64,000 nucleotides of DNA, taken from contig NZ_AP025018.1 of assembly GCF_019977735.1 (NCBI RefSeq), positions 2,666,001-2,730,000 on the forward strand, written 5' to 3'. The stretch comes from Calothrix sp. PCC 7716. GTDB lineage: Bacteria; Cyanobacteriota; Cyanobacteriia; Cyanobacteriales; Nostocaceae. A program made the translations under genes and the position numbers. Under the pieces are notes generated by a model that saw only the letters and a program-made list of their open reading frames with translations, made no database searches and had not been told where the DNA came from. Shown here piece after piece: positions 14,605 to 24,260 of this stretch (positions within the stretch are counted from its first letter, which is position 1; each line of letters begins with the position of its first letter).

Positions 14605-15639
14605 TTAATTTTCGGTTCCGGTTTTACGTTGGTAGAGTAACCAGATGAAGAGGGGTGAACCTAGAAGTGCTGTGACTGAACCTACTGGGAGTTCTACGGA
14701 ACCGAGTCTAGAAAGTAAATCAGCGAACATTAATAACCAGGCGCCACCAAGTGCAGATAAGGGTAATAATATACGATGGTCATTCCCCACTAGCAAACGA
14801 ACTCCATGAGGAACTACTAAACCAATAAAACCAACTAGTCCGCTAACACTAACTGCTCCAGCAGCCAAAAGCGTTGCCACACCAGCAATTAATATACGCG
14901 ACCGTCCCAGGTTAACCCCTAAACTTACTGCCAAGTCATCCCCTAGAGCCAATAAATTTAAAGAACGGGCAAGTAACCATCCTGCAATTAAGGCAATTAT
15001 TATATAAGGCGCCGCTGCATTAACTTCTCGCCAACCTCTACCGTTTAAGCTACCAATTAACCAGTTTAAAGCTTGTTGAATTTGACCGTCTTCTGCAAGT
15101 AGTAGCAAAGTACTTTGCACTGCACCAAACAATGAGCTTACCGCTACACCACCTAAAATTAATCGCTCTACCGAAAGTTTTGAACCACTTCGACCAAGAA
15201 ATATTACTATTGCAGTTGTAATTATGGCGCCTATCCAAGCAGCTAAAGGTATCCAAGCTTGAAAGACTTGTAATACTACCATCACAATTACCACTAGTCC
15301 GGCGCCTGCAGAAATTCCCAAAATAAAAGGGTCTGCCAAACTATTACGCAACATCCCTTGTAATAAGGCACCTGACATCCCTAATGCGGCGCCAACTACC
15401 ATCGCAGCAAAAATGCGCGGAATACGTAAATCCCAAAGTATAGTTTGTTTAAGTGGGTCGCCTCGACGCAGTAGCGCTTGTAACATCTCATCAAAGCTAA
15501 AGGGAACGGCGCCTTGCGATAGCGATAATAATAACGTTAATACAAGTCCCAACAGCAGAACCATAACAGCGAAGAAAACACGACGCTGTGTCAAGGTTTC
15601 CGGAACTTGCTTCCCCGACTGCTTTGATAACATTTTCAT
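14605..15639 (-). CDS. FecCD-family ABC permease
   Basis: 344 residues with about nine or ten hydrophobic helices. The conserved FecCD blocks WDLRIPRIFAAMVVGAALGMSGALLQG, NSLADPFILGISAGAGL and GLVGFIGLVVPHGVRLLVG are present. It forms a homodimeric channel in the plasma membrane with the ATPase encoded just downstream. A single dispersed palindrome (GAAACCCGGTTTC, 14591-14603) lies between the two genes. No periplasmic binding protein gene is nearby, and the gene upstream is a small HTH regulator. Confidence 0.93.
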   Translation of the reverse strand: MKMLSKQSGKQVPETLTQRRVFFAVMVLLLGLVLTLLLSLSQGAVPFSFDEMLQALLRRGDPLKQTILWDLRIPRIFAAMVVGAALGMSGALLQGMLRNSLADPFILGISAGAGLVVIVMVVLQVFQAWIPLAAWIGAIITTAIVIFLGRSGSKLSVERLILGGVAVSSLFGAVQSTLLLLAEDGQIQQALNWLIGSLNGRGWREVNAAAPYIIIALIAGWLLARSLNLLALGDDLAVSLGVNLGRSRILIAGVATLLAAGAVSVSGLVGFIGLVVPHGVRLLVGNDHRILLPLSALGGAWLLMFADLLSRLGSVELPVGSVTALLGSPLFIWLLYQRKTGTEN

Positions 15640-15670
15640 CTAAATATATCCTAAATAATAGGCTGCTCGA

Positions 15671-15937
15671 TTAAGAACAAGCAGATGTATATTCATCTCC
15701 GTCGTAAGTGTAATCAAGCAAAACAGTAGGGGTAATGATTCTATTATCACCACGCTTACGGTAAGCCCTGGATAGACCGTTACAAAGATTGTTGAGAACT
15801 CTACCGCTAATTTGTTCTATCTCATCAACGTTTTTGAGCTTTGAAACCGAAGTTGCGTGAACTCCTGATAATTCAGATAACTCTCTATTGGTTATCTTTT
15901 TTTCAGCCATTAGTACTCGTAGTCGCCAGCGAATCAT
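15671..15937 (-). CDS. XRE-family helix-turn-helix regulator (88 aa)
   Basis: The start IRWRLRVLMAEKKITNRELSELSGVHATSVSKLKN (residues 2-36) is a Cro/CI-type HTH; the recognition helix is in GVHATSVSKLKN. The remainder, LNNLCNGLSRAY, continues the five-helix fold, followed by a short tail with VLLDYTYDGDE. It ends 32 bases upstream of the permease start, so it could be co-transcribed with the importer, but it may belong instead to the neighbouring small island (RHH gene and the 380-residue protein). Confidence 0.8.
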   Translation of the reverse strand: MIRWRLRVLMAEKKITNRELSELSGVHATSVSKLKNVDEIEQISGRVLNNLCNGLSRAYRKRGDNRIITPTVLLDYTYDGDEYTSACS

Positions 15938-16139
15938 TTTTTATACTTTCCTTTTTTGTCCTTATTTGATAGTTTCCTTCAGAAATGCTTTTATAGTCAG
16001 ATTAAACTATTGACTTGCCCAATATGTTTTAGCTCAATAAATAAAATTCAAGCCCTACAAGTTAAATATAAAATCATTTAACGGAACGTTACGTTACTTA
16101 TCTCATATATTATGTAGACGAGATTTAAAAATTTACTTG

Positions 16140-16346
16140 CTATTCTCCTGCATCAACGTTGTATTTTTTAGCTGCCTCTAATCCTCCACATCGAATAGCT
16201 CTTTCCAAAACTTCTGAGCGTGTAATGCCCATAATGTCGGCAAATTTATCTAATTCTTCTGATGCCGAGTCAGTAATCATAAACTGCCTGGGCTTTTTGG
16301 TTTCTCCGTAAGCTCGACGCTCTGCTCTTTCTGGTGGTTTGGGCAT
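16140..16346 (-). CDS. ribbon-helix-helix DNA-binding protein (68 aa)
   Basis: A basic, Pro/Arg/Glu-rich N-terminus is followed by RQFMITDSASEELDKFADIMGITRSEVLERAIRCGGLEAA (about 20-60), the strand-helix-helix pattern of CopG/Arc proteins, with TRSEVLERAIR as second helix. Divergently transcribed from the 380-residue protein gene across an AT-rich 280-base region, so it is a likely local repressor. Confidence 0.7.
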   Translation of the reverse strand: MPKPPERAERRAYGETKKPRQFMITDSASEELDKFADIMGITRSEVLERAIRCGGLEAAKKYNVDAGE

Positions 16347-16623
16347 TTATCTACAACTATTACTTACTTGCTAACTCTAGTTTACACGTTTTCTACATCT
16401 CATCAATAGCTATTTATGTATTTATTTATTTATGTAAATATCTACTTAGATATTTATTTCATGGTATAATAAGCAAAACAAAAGCGGTCAACATCTCCAG
16501 CAAGGAAGTGCGTAACCGCTGCTCGTTATAAACTCAATAACGAAAATTGTTTAGAAAACGAGGTACCTGCATTATCCTGACTTTTGAATTTTGCAGGCAC
16601 CCAACAAAAAAAACAGTTCTATT
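16347..16623. promoter_or_regulatory. divergent promoter region with AT-rich repeats and leader hairpins
   Basis: The AT-rich block TATTTATGTA/TTTATTTATTTATGTAAA (about 16413-16438) is internally repetitive and a candidate operator for the RHH protein. TATAAT at about 16464-16469 is a good -10 box for the plus-strand gene. Downstream, GGTACCTGCA (16562-16571) pairs with TGCAGGCACC (16592-16601, one mismatch) to form a leader hairpin ending 22 bases before the ATG. Confidence 0.4.
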
Positions 16624-17766
16624 ATGATGACACACATTCAAGGTTTCACCACTACCAGTTTAGATGAACTAGTATTGTCGTCAGTACAGTTAGACGATTT
16701 GATGTCGGATGCATTTGATATCGTTAATCCTATTGGCGCCGTTTATACATCAACCGTGAGTCTTTTACGCTTCTCATTCTGGTTAGCGAAGCAAAAAGCA
16801 ATACTCAGTCAAAAACAATTTAACGAATTGTTAAGTAAATTAAAATGGAATGGTGAAGAAAAGCCTTTTTTAAAGGTAGATAAAGCTTTTAGTGGATTTT
16901 TACCAGAAGATTTAGCACAAGTTGAGCCAAGAACGATTTTTAAATTGGCTGAAAACTTCAAAAAATATCAGTCTGTTTTTACACAACTTGTTACGTTTCC
17001 TCAAATTACCCAAGATATAGTTCGTAATCTGATACAAAACTGTCGTAAGCCAAGAGCAAAAAGAGTAGATGAAAAAACAGCTACTATATGGATGACGGCG
17101 CCAGACAATGGAAGATTTTTTCAACCACCCCCAATGTATGACGATGCAACAGGTGTGATGCTCGAACAAATAATGAAATCTGAAGGCAGAAGCGCGCAAA
17201 GTGTTATTTCAGAAGGTATCGCGCTTGTTAAACAAAAGTTAGATGCACTTAAAGCACAACAAGAATGTCCTCTCCCTGTAAATAATGATTCTGAAGTTGA
17301 TAACCTGGTTACAAGTGAGGAAGTAATTGATGCAGCTAATAATCAAAATATACCCTCTGAACCAATTGATGAAACTTTAGATTCAGATTTGTGGCGTGAT
17401 GATACTGAAGATTACGATTTATTAACGTTAGCTGATTTAGAGCTTCAAAATGAAATGACTCCTGTTGAAAGGTTGATAGAAACTTTTCAGTCAGCACAGT
17501 CATGGGAAGAAATTTCGGAGATGTTAGACAAATATGAACAGTATAAAGATGAAGCTTGGGATGCGCTCACACCGTTGGAGAGGCGCCACGTTATAGAAAT
17601 AATGCCGTCATATTTACGTAGACTTCGTGATGCAAAAAGGTTTGGTAAAATAGCTGATTTTAAAGAATTAAGAGAGGGTGTTTATGAGGTTTTGTTAAAT
17701 GGGTGCATGTTTTGGGAAATTGTGTATAAGTCATGGTTGGATAGTTTTTTGGCATATGTGGGATAG
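16624..17766 (+). CDS. hypothetical cyanobacterial protein (380 aa)
   Basis: Start ATG 16624 (or ATG 16627) preferred over the upstream TTG 16591, which lies inside a leader hairpin. 380 residues, soluble and acidic. An N-terminal helical domain contains AVYTSTVSLLRFSFWLAKQKAIL. The middle has GVMLEQIMKSEGRSAQSVISEGIALVKQ, like a ParB/RHH-type helix pair. An acidic linker follows (about 235-290), and then a helical C-terminus with WDALTPLERRHVIEIMP and several Trp. I do not recognise the family. It is paired with an RHH gene on the other strand and flanked by a bacterial interspersed palindrome, so it looks like an accessory two-gene unit. Confidence 0.6.
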   Translation: MMTHIQGFTTTSLDELVLSSVQLDDLMSDAFDIVNPIGAVYTSTVSLLRFSFWLAKQKAILSQKQFNELLSKLKWNGEEKPFLKVDKAFSGFLPEDLAQVEPRTIFKLAENFKKYQSVFTQLVTFPQITQDIVRNLIQNCRKPRAKRVDEKTATIWMTAPDNGRFFQPPPMYDDATGVMLEQIMKSEGRSAQSVISEGIALVKQKLDALKAQQECPLPVNNDSEVDNLVTSEEVIDAANNQNIPSEPIDETLDSDLWRDDTEDYDLLTLADLELQNEMTPVERLIETFQSAQSWEEISEMLDKYEQYKDEAWDALTPLERRHVIEIMPSYLRRLRDAKRFGKIADFKELREGVYEVLLNGCMFWEIVYKSWLDSFLAYVG

Positions 17767-17823
17767 GTGTCTTGCCTGTCCTACAGACAAATCAAAGAAC
17801 AGGCAGGATGCCTGTTCCACAAG
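17764..17823. repeat. interspersed palindrome pair (TGCCTGTCC ... CAGGCAGGATGCCTG)
   Basis: Member of the CAGGCAT/ATGCCTG repeat family of this genome: AGGTGTCTTGCCTGTCCTAC and then AACAGGCAGGATGCCTGTT. It starts at the stop codon of the preceding gene and can form a hairpin between the convergent genes. Confidence 0.55.
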
Positions 17824-17852
17824 AACACAAGATTGAATAATGAAATGTTAAT

Positions 17853-20600
17853 TTAGTTTGGAGGGTCAATTTTGTTGGCAAGGGCAGCCCATAGAATCAT
17901 GGGTGAACCAATTGCTAGACATAGTAACCATTGTTGGAAACTGAGAGGCGCCGTTTCAAAGATATAGTTGATTAATGGGACGTGAGCAAATACGATTTGT
18001 AGTAATATTGCTCCGATAATTCCAAATCCAATTGCGGGAATATCTACGTTTTCTTCAATTGTTCCGTCCATCTTAGCTATTAAGTTGGGAATTAATTGAC
18101 TGATACTGAGCATGTAGAATATCCGTCCGGCAATGAGCGAGTTAATTGCCATTGTGCGCGCTAGAGGTAGATTACCTGTTGTAGCACGGAAGTATTCAAA
18201 TACACCGAATATTACAATCCAGTTGAACAAGGAAATTAATAGAATTCGCTTGATTCTACTACCAGAAAGTAATGGTTCGTTGGGATTTCTCGGCGCCTGT
18301 TTCATCACGTTTGCTGCTTTGGGTTCAAATGCCAAAGGTACAGTCATTGTGATGGAGTTTAGTATATTCAACCAGAGAATTTGTAAAGAAAGAATCGGTA
18401 GGTCTCTTGCTAATAATGTACTTAGTAAGACTGTCATCGATTCCCCACCGTTTACAGGGAGAATAAAACAGATTGCTTTGAGCAGGTTTTTATATACAGA
18501 GCGTCCTTCTTCTACTGCAGCTTCTATTGAGGCAAAGTTGTCATCGGTAAGCAACATATCTGATGCTTCTTTTGCTACTTCTGTACCTGCCCCACCCATC
18601 GCAATACCTATATCAGCTTGTTTCAATGCAGGTGCGTCATTCACACCATCACCCGTCATTGCTACAACTTCGCCTTTTGATTGTAGTGCTTCCACTAAAC
18701 GCAGCTTTTGCTCTGGCGCCACACGGGCAAATACTACACCTTCTTCTGCTACGTGCGCGAGTTCGGTTTTATCCATCTTCGCTAATTCGGCGCCTGTAAA
18801 TGCTAGTACTGAACCGTCTTTACCCATGCCCATGCGTCGAGCAATTGCTTGTGCAGTTACAGCATGGTCTCCGGTAATCATTTTGACTTGGATACCTGCT
18901 TGTTTACATGCGTGTACAGCTTTGATAGCACTTTCGCGTGGTGGGTCAATCATTCCTTGTAAACCAAGGAAAACTAATCCTTTTTCAATATCATGGTGGT
19001 CTACGGTGTTTTGGCTATCGGGTACATTCTTTTTCGCGAGTGCTAGTACGCGCAATCCTTGCCGTGCCATGATATTTACTTCCCGCTCAATGCTGGTTTG
19101 ATTTAATGTTTCAACACAATCCATTGGGCGCTTTTGACCTTCGCTGTTGAGCATTCCGCTACAGCGCTTCAATATTGACTCTACTGAACCTTTTACATAA
19201 ATGATTTTTCCTGCAGGTGTGCTGTGCAGTGTTGCCATGTATTGATAATCTGACTCGAAAGGAATCGTATCAATTCTTGGCATTTGGCGAGTTAACGAAT
19301 CTTGATTGAATCCTGCTTTGTTTGCCGAAGCAATTAAGGCGCCTTCAGTTGGGTCGCCCATTACCGTCCATCTATCGTCTTTGTATTCGAGTTGAGAATC
19401 GTTACAAAGTATCCCTGCTAATAAAGTTTCTTGTAAACCCTTATCACTATTCAAATTAACTGGTTTTTCATCACGCAGTATTTCACCATCCGGAGCATAT
19501 CCTACTCCTGTCAAAGCATATTGATGCCCACTCGCATAAATGCCTTGAACAGTCATCTGATTTTCGGTCAGTGTGCCCGTTTTATCTGAACAAATTACTG
19601 TCGCACTACCCAAAGTCTCTACAGCAGGTAATTTACGAATAATTGCGTTTCGCTTTGCCATTCGGGAAACACCGATTGCTAAAGTTATTGTTATTACCGC
19701 TGGTAAACCTTCTGGAATGGCGCCGACAGTTAAAGCAACAGCAGCTTCGAGAGCTTCAGTAAAATTTCTTGTATTCAGTCCAACAACAAATGTTAATGTT
19801 GCTAGCGCTAAAACTACACGCAACCAGTTATGACTAAACTTATCGAACTTGCGAGTTAGTGGTGTCGTCAGGTTTGTGTGTTGGTCCATTAACTGGGAAA
19901 TTTTCCCGGTCTCAGTTTCATTCCCTGTTGCGACAACAATACCTACAGCTTGTCCAAAAGTGACAAAACCACCCGCGTATGCCATGTTTTTACGTTCGGC
20001 AAGAGGGGTCTCAGGTTTTAAAATATCTACATGTTTTTCTACAGCTACCGATTCACCCGTTAAACCAGATTCGTCAACTTGAAGATTTTTAGCTTGGATT
20101 AACCGTAAATCAGCAGGTACTTTATCACCAGAGATTAATACAACTATGTCTCCTGGTACTAACTCGCGTGAGGGAATACGAACTTTCTGTCCGTCACGGA
20201 TAACTGTGGTTTCAGTAGTAATTGCGTTTGCCAGTGCTTCAATTGCACCTTCTGCCTTGGATTCTTGGATGAAGCTAATGAACGCATTGGTAGTCGTAAC
20301 ACCCCAAATTACTCCCGCATTTAAATAACTCCCTGATAGCGCTTTTAATAAACCCGCGCACAATAATACAATTAGCAATGGCTGGTTATATTGCTGTAAA
20401 AACTTTAACCAAAGAGGTTTACCTTTTTTCGCAGTTAGTTCATTTCTACCGTACTTTTCGACTCGCTGCTTCACATCAAAATGGCTTAAACCACCATCAG
20501 AAGTGCTTTTCAAGAGTGATAGTGCTTCAGAACCCTCCATTGAATGCCAAACTTTTGGCTCACTAGAGGGCAGTCCCACCGCAGATACTACCTGCACCAT
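17853..20600 (-). CDS. P2-type cation-transporting ATPase
   Basis: 915 residues, full length for PacL/PMR1-like pumps. In order: N-terminal cation-ATPase domain (about 15-60), M1-M2, actuator loop with TGES (181-184), M4 with the ion-site motif AIPEGLP (294-300), phosphorylation site DKTGT (D339), nucleotide-binding KGSVES, hinge TGDGVNDAPAL and six C-terminal helices. ATP-driven cation export across the plasma membrane is safe. In Ca2+ pumps the M6 ion site is N-x-x-x-D; here the equivalent is WLNILNSI with Ser instead of Asp, so Ca2+ specificity is doubtful and Na+ or another cation is possible. A single gene, divergent from the AAA protein gene. Confidence 0.92.
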   Translation of the reverse strand: MVQVVSAVGLPSSEPKVWHSMEGSEALSLLKSTSDGGLSHFDVKQRVEKYGRNELTAKKGKPLWLKFLQQYNQPLLIVLLCAGLLKALSGSYLNAGVIWGVTTTNAFISFIQESKAEGAIEALANAITTETTVIRDGQKVRIPSRELVPGDIVVLISGDKVPADLRLIQAKNLQVDESGLTGESVAVEKHVDILKPETPLAERKNMAYAGGFVTFGQAVGIVVATGNETETGKISQLMDQHTNLTTPLTRKFDKFSHNWLRVVLALATLTFVVGLNTRNFTEALEAAVALTVGAIPEGLPAVITITLAIGVSRMAKRNAIIRKLPAVETLGSATVICSDKTGTLTENQMTVQGIYASGHQYALTGVGYAPDGEILRDEKPVNLNSDKGLQETLLAGILCNDSQLEYKDDRWTVMGDPTEGALIASANKAGFNQDSLTRQMPRIDTIPFESDYQYMATLHSTPAGKIIYVKGSVESILKRCSGMLNSEGQKRPMDCVETLNQTSIEREVNIMARQGLRVLALAKKNVPDSQNTVDHHDIEKGLVFLGLQGMIDPPRESAIKAVHACKQAGIQVKMITGDHAVTAQAIARRMGMGKDGSVLAFTGAELAKMDKTELAHVAEEGVVFARVAPEQKLRLVEALQSKGEVVAMTGDGVNDAPALKQADIGIAMGGAGTEVAKEASDMLLTDDNFASIEAAVEEGRSVYKNLLKAICFILPVNGGESMTVLLSTLLARDLPILSLQILWLNILNSITMTVPLAFEPKAANVMKQAPRNPNEPLLSGSRIKRILLISLFNWIVIFGVFEYFRATTGNLPLARTMAINSLIAGRIFYMLSISQLIPNLIAKMDGTIEENVDIPAIGFGIIGAILLQIVFAHVPLINYIFETAPLSFQQWLLCLAIGSPMILWAALANKIDPPN

Positions 20601-21127
20601 GATTATCTTCCTTAGAGCTAGTTTTTAAAAATCTGTGTTATTTCATTTTTAGCACGTTTTTTTAGTGCTGGCTAAAGCTAAACACTTTTTATTTCGATAA
20701 TTTGCATAGATTTTCTTAATGGTTTGTTTATATTTAACTTGACAAAGCTTGTACTACCCACTCTTGTCAACGGGTATCAATAGAATATCTTCCTATAGGT
20801 ATATTGATGTTTTTGAATGTTTACGAATGGGAAAAGTAAAAATGATTTACAAGTAATTACTTAGTTACTTAGTAATTTATTACTCAAAAAATTTCCGTTT
20901 GACTAAGTATGGAATCGCGCCGTTAGCTAGAATTTGCACTCGAAAAAATCTTAAAGCCACATTTTTCGTTATTACAGCACTAGTGACGCCTGAGTTAATT
21001 TAATAAATATGTGTTAAACAAGTGATAGCACTGGTTATTAGTGCTATTAAGTTTATGACACTTGTGATTTTGAATAATTTGCATAAATTTTACCAATGGT
21101 TGTTGCCGATAAAGTAGTGGAGTGAGT
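20601..21127. other. 527-base divergent intergenic region
   Basis: Contains the promoters of the P-type ATPase gene (leftwards) and the AAA protein gene (rightwards). AGTGCT/AGCACT-type motifs recur (about 20660, 20978, 21028, 21040), and the stretch is AT-rich. No small gene or stable RNA recognised. A good ribosome site GGAGTGAGT precedes the ATG at 21128. Confidence 0.4.
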
Positions 21128-22255
21128 ATGCTTTGCGATACAGCTTGGGTTGAAGGCAGAAAGCGCGTGTATTTGAATTTGTCTGTTCGATTGGAACTTA
21201 TTGGACGTTCAGCGGAATTTCAGCGCATTGTTGAGGTTTTAGCACAGGACGGTGATGTGTTGATTGCGGGGGTGCCTGGAAGCGGGCGCCGTACCTTAGT
21301 GCGTTCGGCAGCAAAAGAAGTAGGGGCGATTATTTTAGAAATCGACTGCATTCGTGCTAGCGAGGGTGAGCGCTTTTTGCAGTTACTCGCAGAAGCGGTT
21401 AGTCAAAATTTCCAACCCGCACAAGTTAAGAATTGGGTGAATACAAAAGCCAGAGAGTATTTTGTATTTAATTCAGATGAGACTACAGGCAAGTTAAAAT
21501 TGATACGCAGTTTAAACTTGAAGCAATTGTGGCAAGCATTTGAATTGTTGTTGAAATTACCGCAGCAGTTAGCAGAAGCTGACGGAAAGCGCGTGGTGTT
21601 GATATTACATACTTTTCCCCATATTCGTTCATGGGATAAGAATGGGGAGTGGGAAGCAACGCTGCGCCGTGAAATCAAAGCTCAAACTTTTGTTAGTTAT
21701 GTATTAGTTGCCACAATTGCCGAAGCTACCAATGCAGAAGAAAACGATTACCCATTGGAAACTTTGAAATTGGCGCCTTTGGTTAGAGATGTAATTGCGG
21801 TATGGGCAAGAGAGATTTTACACACTCAAGGGTTAACGTTTGATTCGCGTTCTAAAGCGCTGCAATTATTTTTGGATGCAGTACAAGGACACATTGGGGA
21901 CGCAATGGCATTAATTCGTCGTATACAATCAGTACGGCGCCCAGATGGGTTAGTTACCGAAAAAGCAGTGCATGATGCCATTCAAGGACTACTCAAAGAT
22001 TTATCTATTACCTTTGAATCATTATTAATGTTGCTGCCTCCTAACCAAGTACATTTGCTCGAAGCATTAGCTTGTGACCCCACCGAAAAACCACAAAGCC
22101 GTGAGTATATTCAAAAACATAGTTTATCCCGTGGTGGTAGCCTTCAAGGCGCCTTAATGGGACTTCAGCATAAAGGACTAATTTATGGCGCCGAACAAGG
22201 CTATAAATTAGCACTTCCATTACTCGCATTATGGTTAAAGCAGCGTTTGGACTAA
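21128..22255 (+). CDS. AAA/STAND-like ATPase with degenerate Walker B
   Basis: 375 residues from ATG 21128, chosen over GTG 21122 because GGAGTGAG lies at the right distance. Order: LIGRSAEFQRIVEVLAQDGDVLIAG, then P-loop GVPGSGRRTL (about 48-57), as in Orc1/Cdc6 and STAND ATPases. The Walker B position reads VVLILHTFPH, lacking the usual Asp-Glu, so ATP hydrolysis may be impaired. A winged-helix-like C-terminus includes LLPPNQVHLLEALACDPTEKPQSREYIQKHSLSRGGSLQGALMGLQHKGLI (about 300-352). A regulatory or scaffold role is suggested. It lies 290 bases upstream of a Ser/Thr kinase on the same strand. True function unknown. Confidence 0.7.
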   Translation: MLCDTAWVEGRKRVYLNLSVRLELIGRSAEFQRIVEVLAQDGDVLIAGVPGSGRRTLVRSAAKEVGAIILEIDCIRASEGERFLQLLAEAVSQNFQPAQVKNWVNTKAREYFVFNSDETTGKLKLIRSLNLKQLWQAFELLLKLPQQLAEADGKRVVLILHTFPHIRSWDKNGEWEATLRREIKAQTFVSYVLVATIAEATNAEENDYPLETLKLAPLVRDVIAVWAREILHTQGLTFDSRSKALQLFLDAVQGHIGDAMALIRRIQSVRRPDGLVTEKAVHDAIQGLLKDLSITFESLLMLLPPNQVHLLEALACDPTEKPQSREYIQKHSLSRGGSLQGALMGLQHKGLIYGAEQGYKLALPLLALWLKQRLD

Positions 22256-22544
22256 GATATTGGACTAAGATATTGGAATTTTTACATTGTTCGGATAAAA
22301 TTCCTATACTATAGTTTTAACCAAAAATTTCATCAAAAATTTAAATAAATGTTATATCCTTAGCATCTGTAACCTGTTTTCGTAATTTAGAAGCGCATAA
22401 TTTATGTATAAGCGCTTCTACCTTAAGTAGCAAATCTCAAAAATTGGCACTTAAAAACTAGGTGAGTGGCTTTGGGTCATCTACAATCATATAGACTGAA
22501 CAATTGACGAACTCACTCAAGAAAACCTCAAATCTAAAATCGCT

Positions 22545-24260
22545 ATGGTAGCTGCTGGTACAACCTTGCAGGGTGGCAAATATACTCTCGACCACGAAAT
22601 TGGTCGGGGTGGCTTTGGGATAACCTTTAAAGCTACTCATCACTACTTGCATCAAGTGGTGGTAATTAAAACCCTGAATGAAAAGCTGCGACAACATCCA
22701 GATTTTGCCAAATTCGAGAAGCAATTTCAGGATGAGGCTCGACGGTTAGCAACTTGTGTTCACCCTAATATTGTCCGAGTCAGCGACTTTTTTGTCGAGG
22801 CCGCATTACCATACATGGTGATGGAATATATCCCAGGTGAAACTTTGGGAGAAGCATATGTAATGCCAGGAGTTCCTTTGTGTGAAGCAACTGCTATTCA
22901 CTACATTTGCCAAATTGGCGCCGCATTAGAAGTAGTACATAAAAACGGGTTATTACACCGTGATATCAAGCCCGATAATATTATTCTTCGTCGCGACACT
23001 CAATCTGTGGTGCTAATTGATTTTGGTATCGCGCGCGAGTTTAATAGTGGAGTGAGGCAAACGCATACAGGTATGGTTTCCGAAGGATATTCTCCTATCG
23101 AACAATATTTATCGCAAGCTGCCCGCTCACCTGCAACTGATATTTATGGGTTAGCAGCGACGCTTTACACTTTATTAACAGCGCAGGTGCCAATACCAGC
23201 ATTACTGCGCGACCGTGAAAAAATGCCTTCCCCACGTGAACTGCAACCGCATTTGAGTGCTGCTGTTAATCAAGCAGTGATGCGTGGTATGGCAGTTGAC
23301 GCTAGATTTAGACCTTCTACTGTTGGCGAGTGGTTAAAATTATTACCTGTGTCAGGAGCAATTCCGGCGCCACAACCACTACCAACGCACGCAGTACAAA
23401 CAATCGATTTATCAAGTCAACAAGCTTCAAACTTGGATGCAGCTTCTGTAGCAGTAACAAAATTACGTACACAAGAACCATTACAACAAAAACAAGAAGA
23501 CAAAGACAAAGCCAAAGCCGTAAAAGTCATTGCCCAAAAAGTCCTTAAACCAAAAGTATTCATTGGAACAGGTATTGCAATGCTAGCTGCTGCGGCAGGT
23601 TTTGCTGGAATGCGAAGTGTTTCAAATCCTCAAGCAACACAACCAGTAGTAGAGCAACCAAGCAATATTTTCCCCGCATCCACAACTACTACACCACCAG
23701 TCGAAACTCCTACTCCATCACCAACATCAACTCAACAAACTACAACCTCTAACCGTGTTGAAGAGGCGCCCTTAACAACACCAGTACGACGCAAACGGCG
23801 CCGCGTCTATAACAACAATAATAATTCCAACACTAGCAACAGCAATTCTAGAAACAATCGCTCAACTGATAACTCAAATAATTCTAATAACGAAACTACA
23901 ACAACCAGACGTAGAAACTATAACAACGACAATTCCGGCGACAGCACACCAACGCGCACCAATAACGTCAATACTGGTACTAACACTAACAATTCTAATA
24001 ATTCAAATGGTTCTAACACACAAACACCATCAACCCCACCAAGTCCATCTTTAGTAGATAGACTAAGAACAGTACGTGATTCTCGTATAAAAAAATCACC
24101 AGACAGCAGTAAATCGCAAAGTACACCAAAATCATCTGGTTCTGTAGTAGTACCAACCGTAGAGGCGCCGCCCAAATCGTCTGACCGTTCGGATGTTGTC
24201 GTCCCAACACAACAATCACAAGAACGAAGTTCCGTAGATACGACTTCCACCGACAATTAA
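22545..24260 (+). CDS. serine/threonine protein kinase with membrane anchor
   Basis: 571 residues. The kinase domain (about 13-275) has the glycine loop [14 protein letters not shown]-binding K42 (VVIKTLNE), catalytic HRDIKPDNI (138-146), DFGIARE (159-165) and the APE-equivalent GYSPIEQY. A basic segment and one membrane helix follow (about 335-355, [19 protein letters not shown]), and then a long low-complexity tail rich in Pro, Thr, Ser and Asn (about 360-571). The kinase is cytoplasmic and the tail likely periplasmic, as in cyanobacterial PknB/Spk types. The poly-Asn/Thr tail could be a glycosylated or wall-associated stalk (inference). It ends at an interspersed palindrome. Confidence 0.93.
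   Translation: MVAAGTTLQGGKYTLDHEIGRGGFGITFKATHHYLHQVVVIKTLNEKLRQHPDFAKFEKQFQDEARRLATCVHPNIVRVSDFFVEAALPYMVMEYIPGETLGEAYVMPGVPLCEATAIHYICQIGAALEVVHKNGLLHRDIKPDNIILRRDTQSVVLIDFGIAREFNSGVRQTHTGMVSEGYSPIEQYLSQAARSPATDIYGLAATLYTLLTAQVPIPALLRDREKMPSPRELQPHLSAAVNQAVMRGMAVDARFRPSTVGEWLKLLPVSGAIPAPQPLPTHAVQTIDLSSQQASNLDAASVAVTKLRTQEPLQQKQEDKDKAKAVKVIAQKVLKPKVFIGTGIAMLAAAAGFAGMRSVSNPQATQPVVEQPSNIFPASTTTTPPVETPTPSPTSTQQTTTSNRVEEAPLTTPVRRKRRRVYNNNNNSNTSNSNSRNNRSTDNSNNSNNETTTTRRRNYNNDNSGDSTPTRTNNVNTGTNTNNSNNSNGSNTQTPSTPPSPSLVDRLRTVRDSRIKKSPDSSKSQSTPKSSGSVVVPTVEAPPKSSDRSDVVVPTQQSQERSSVDTTSTDN

Noticed and set aside
18133-19101. 322-codon plus-strand frame antisense to the P-type ATPase
   Set aside because: It lies entirely within a certain gene on the other strand and encodes a Ser/Ala/Pro-rich composition typical of antisense shadow frames.
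22458-22724. Minus-strand frame over the start of the kinase gene
   Set aside because: Antisense to the conserved kinase N-terminus and lacking any family signal.
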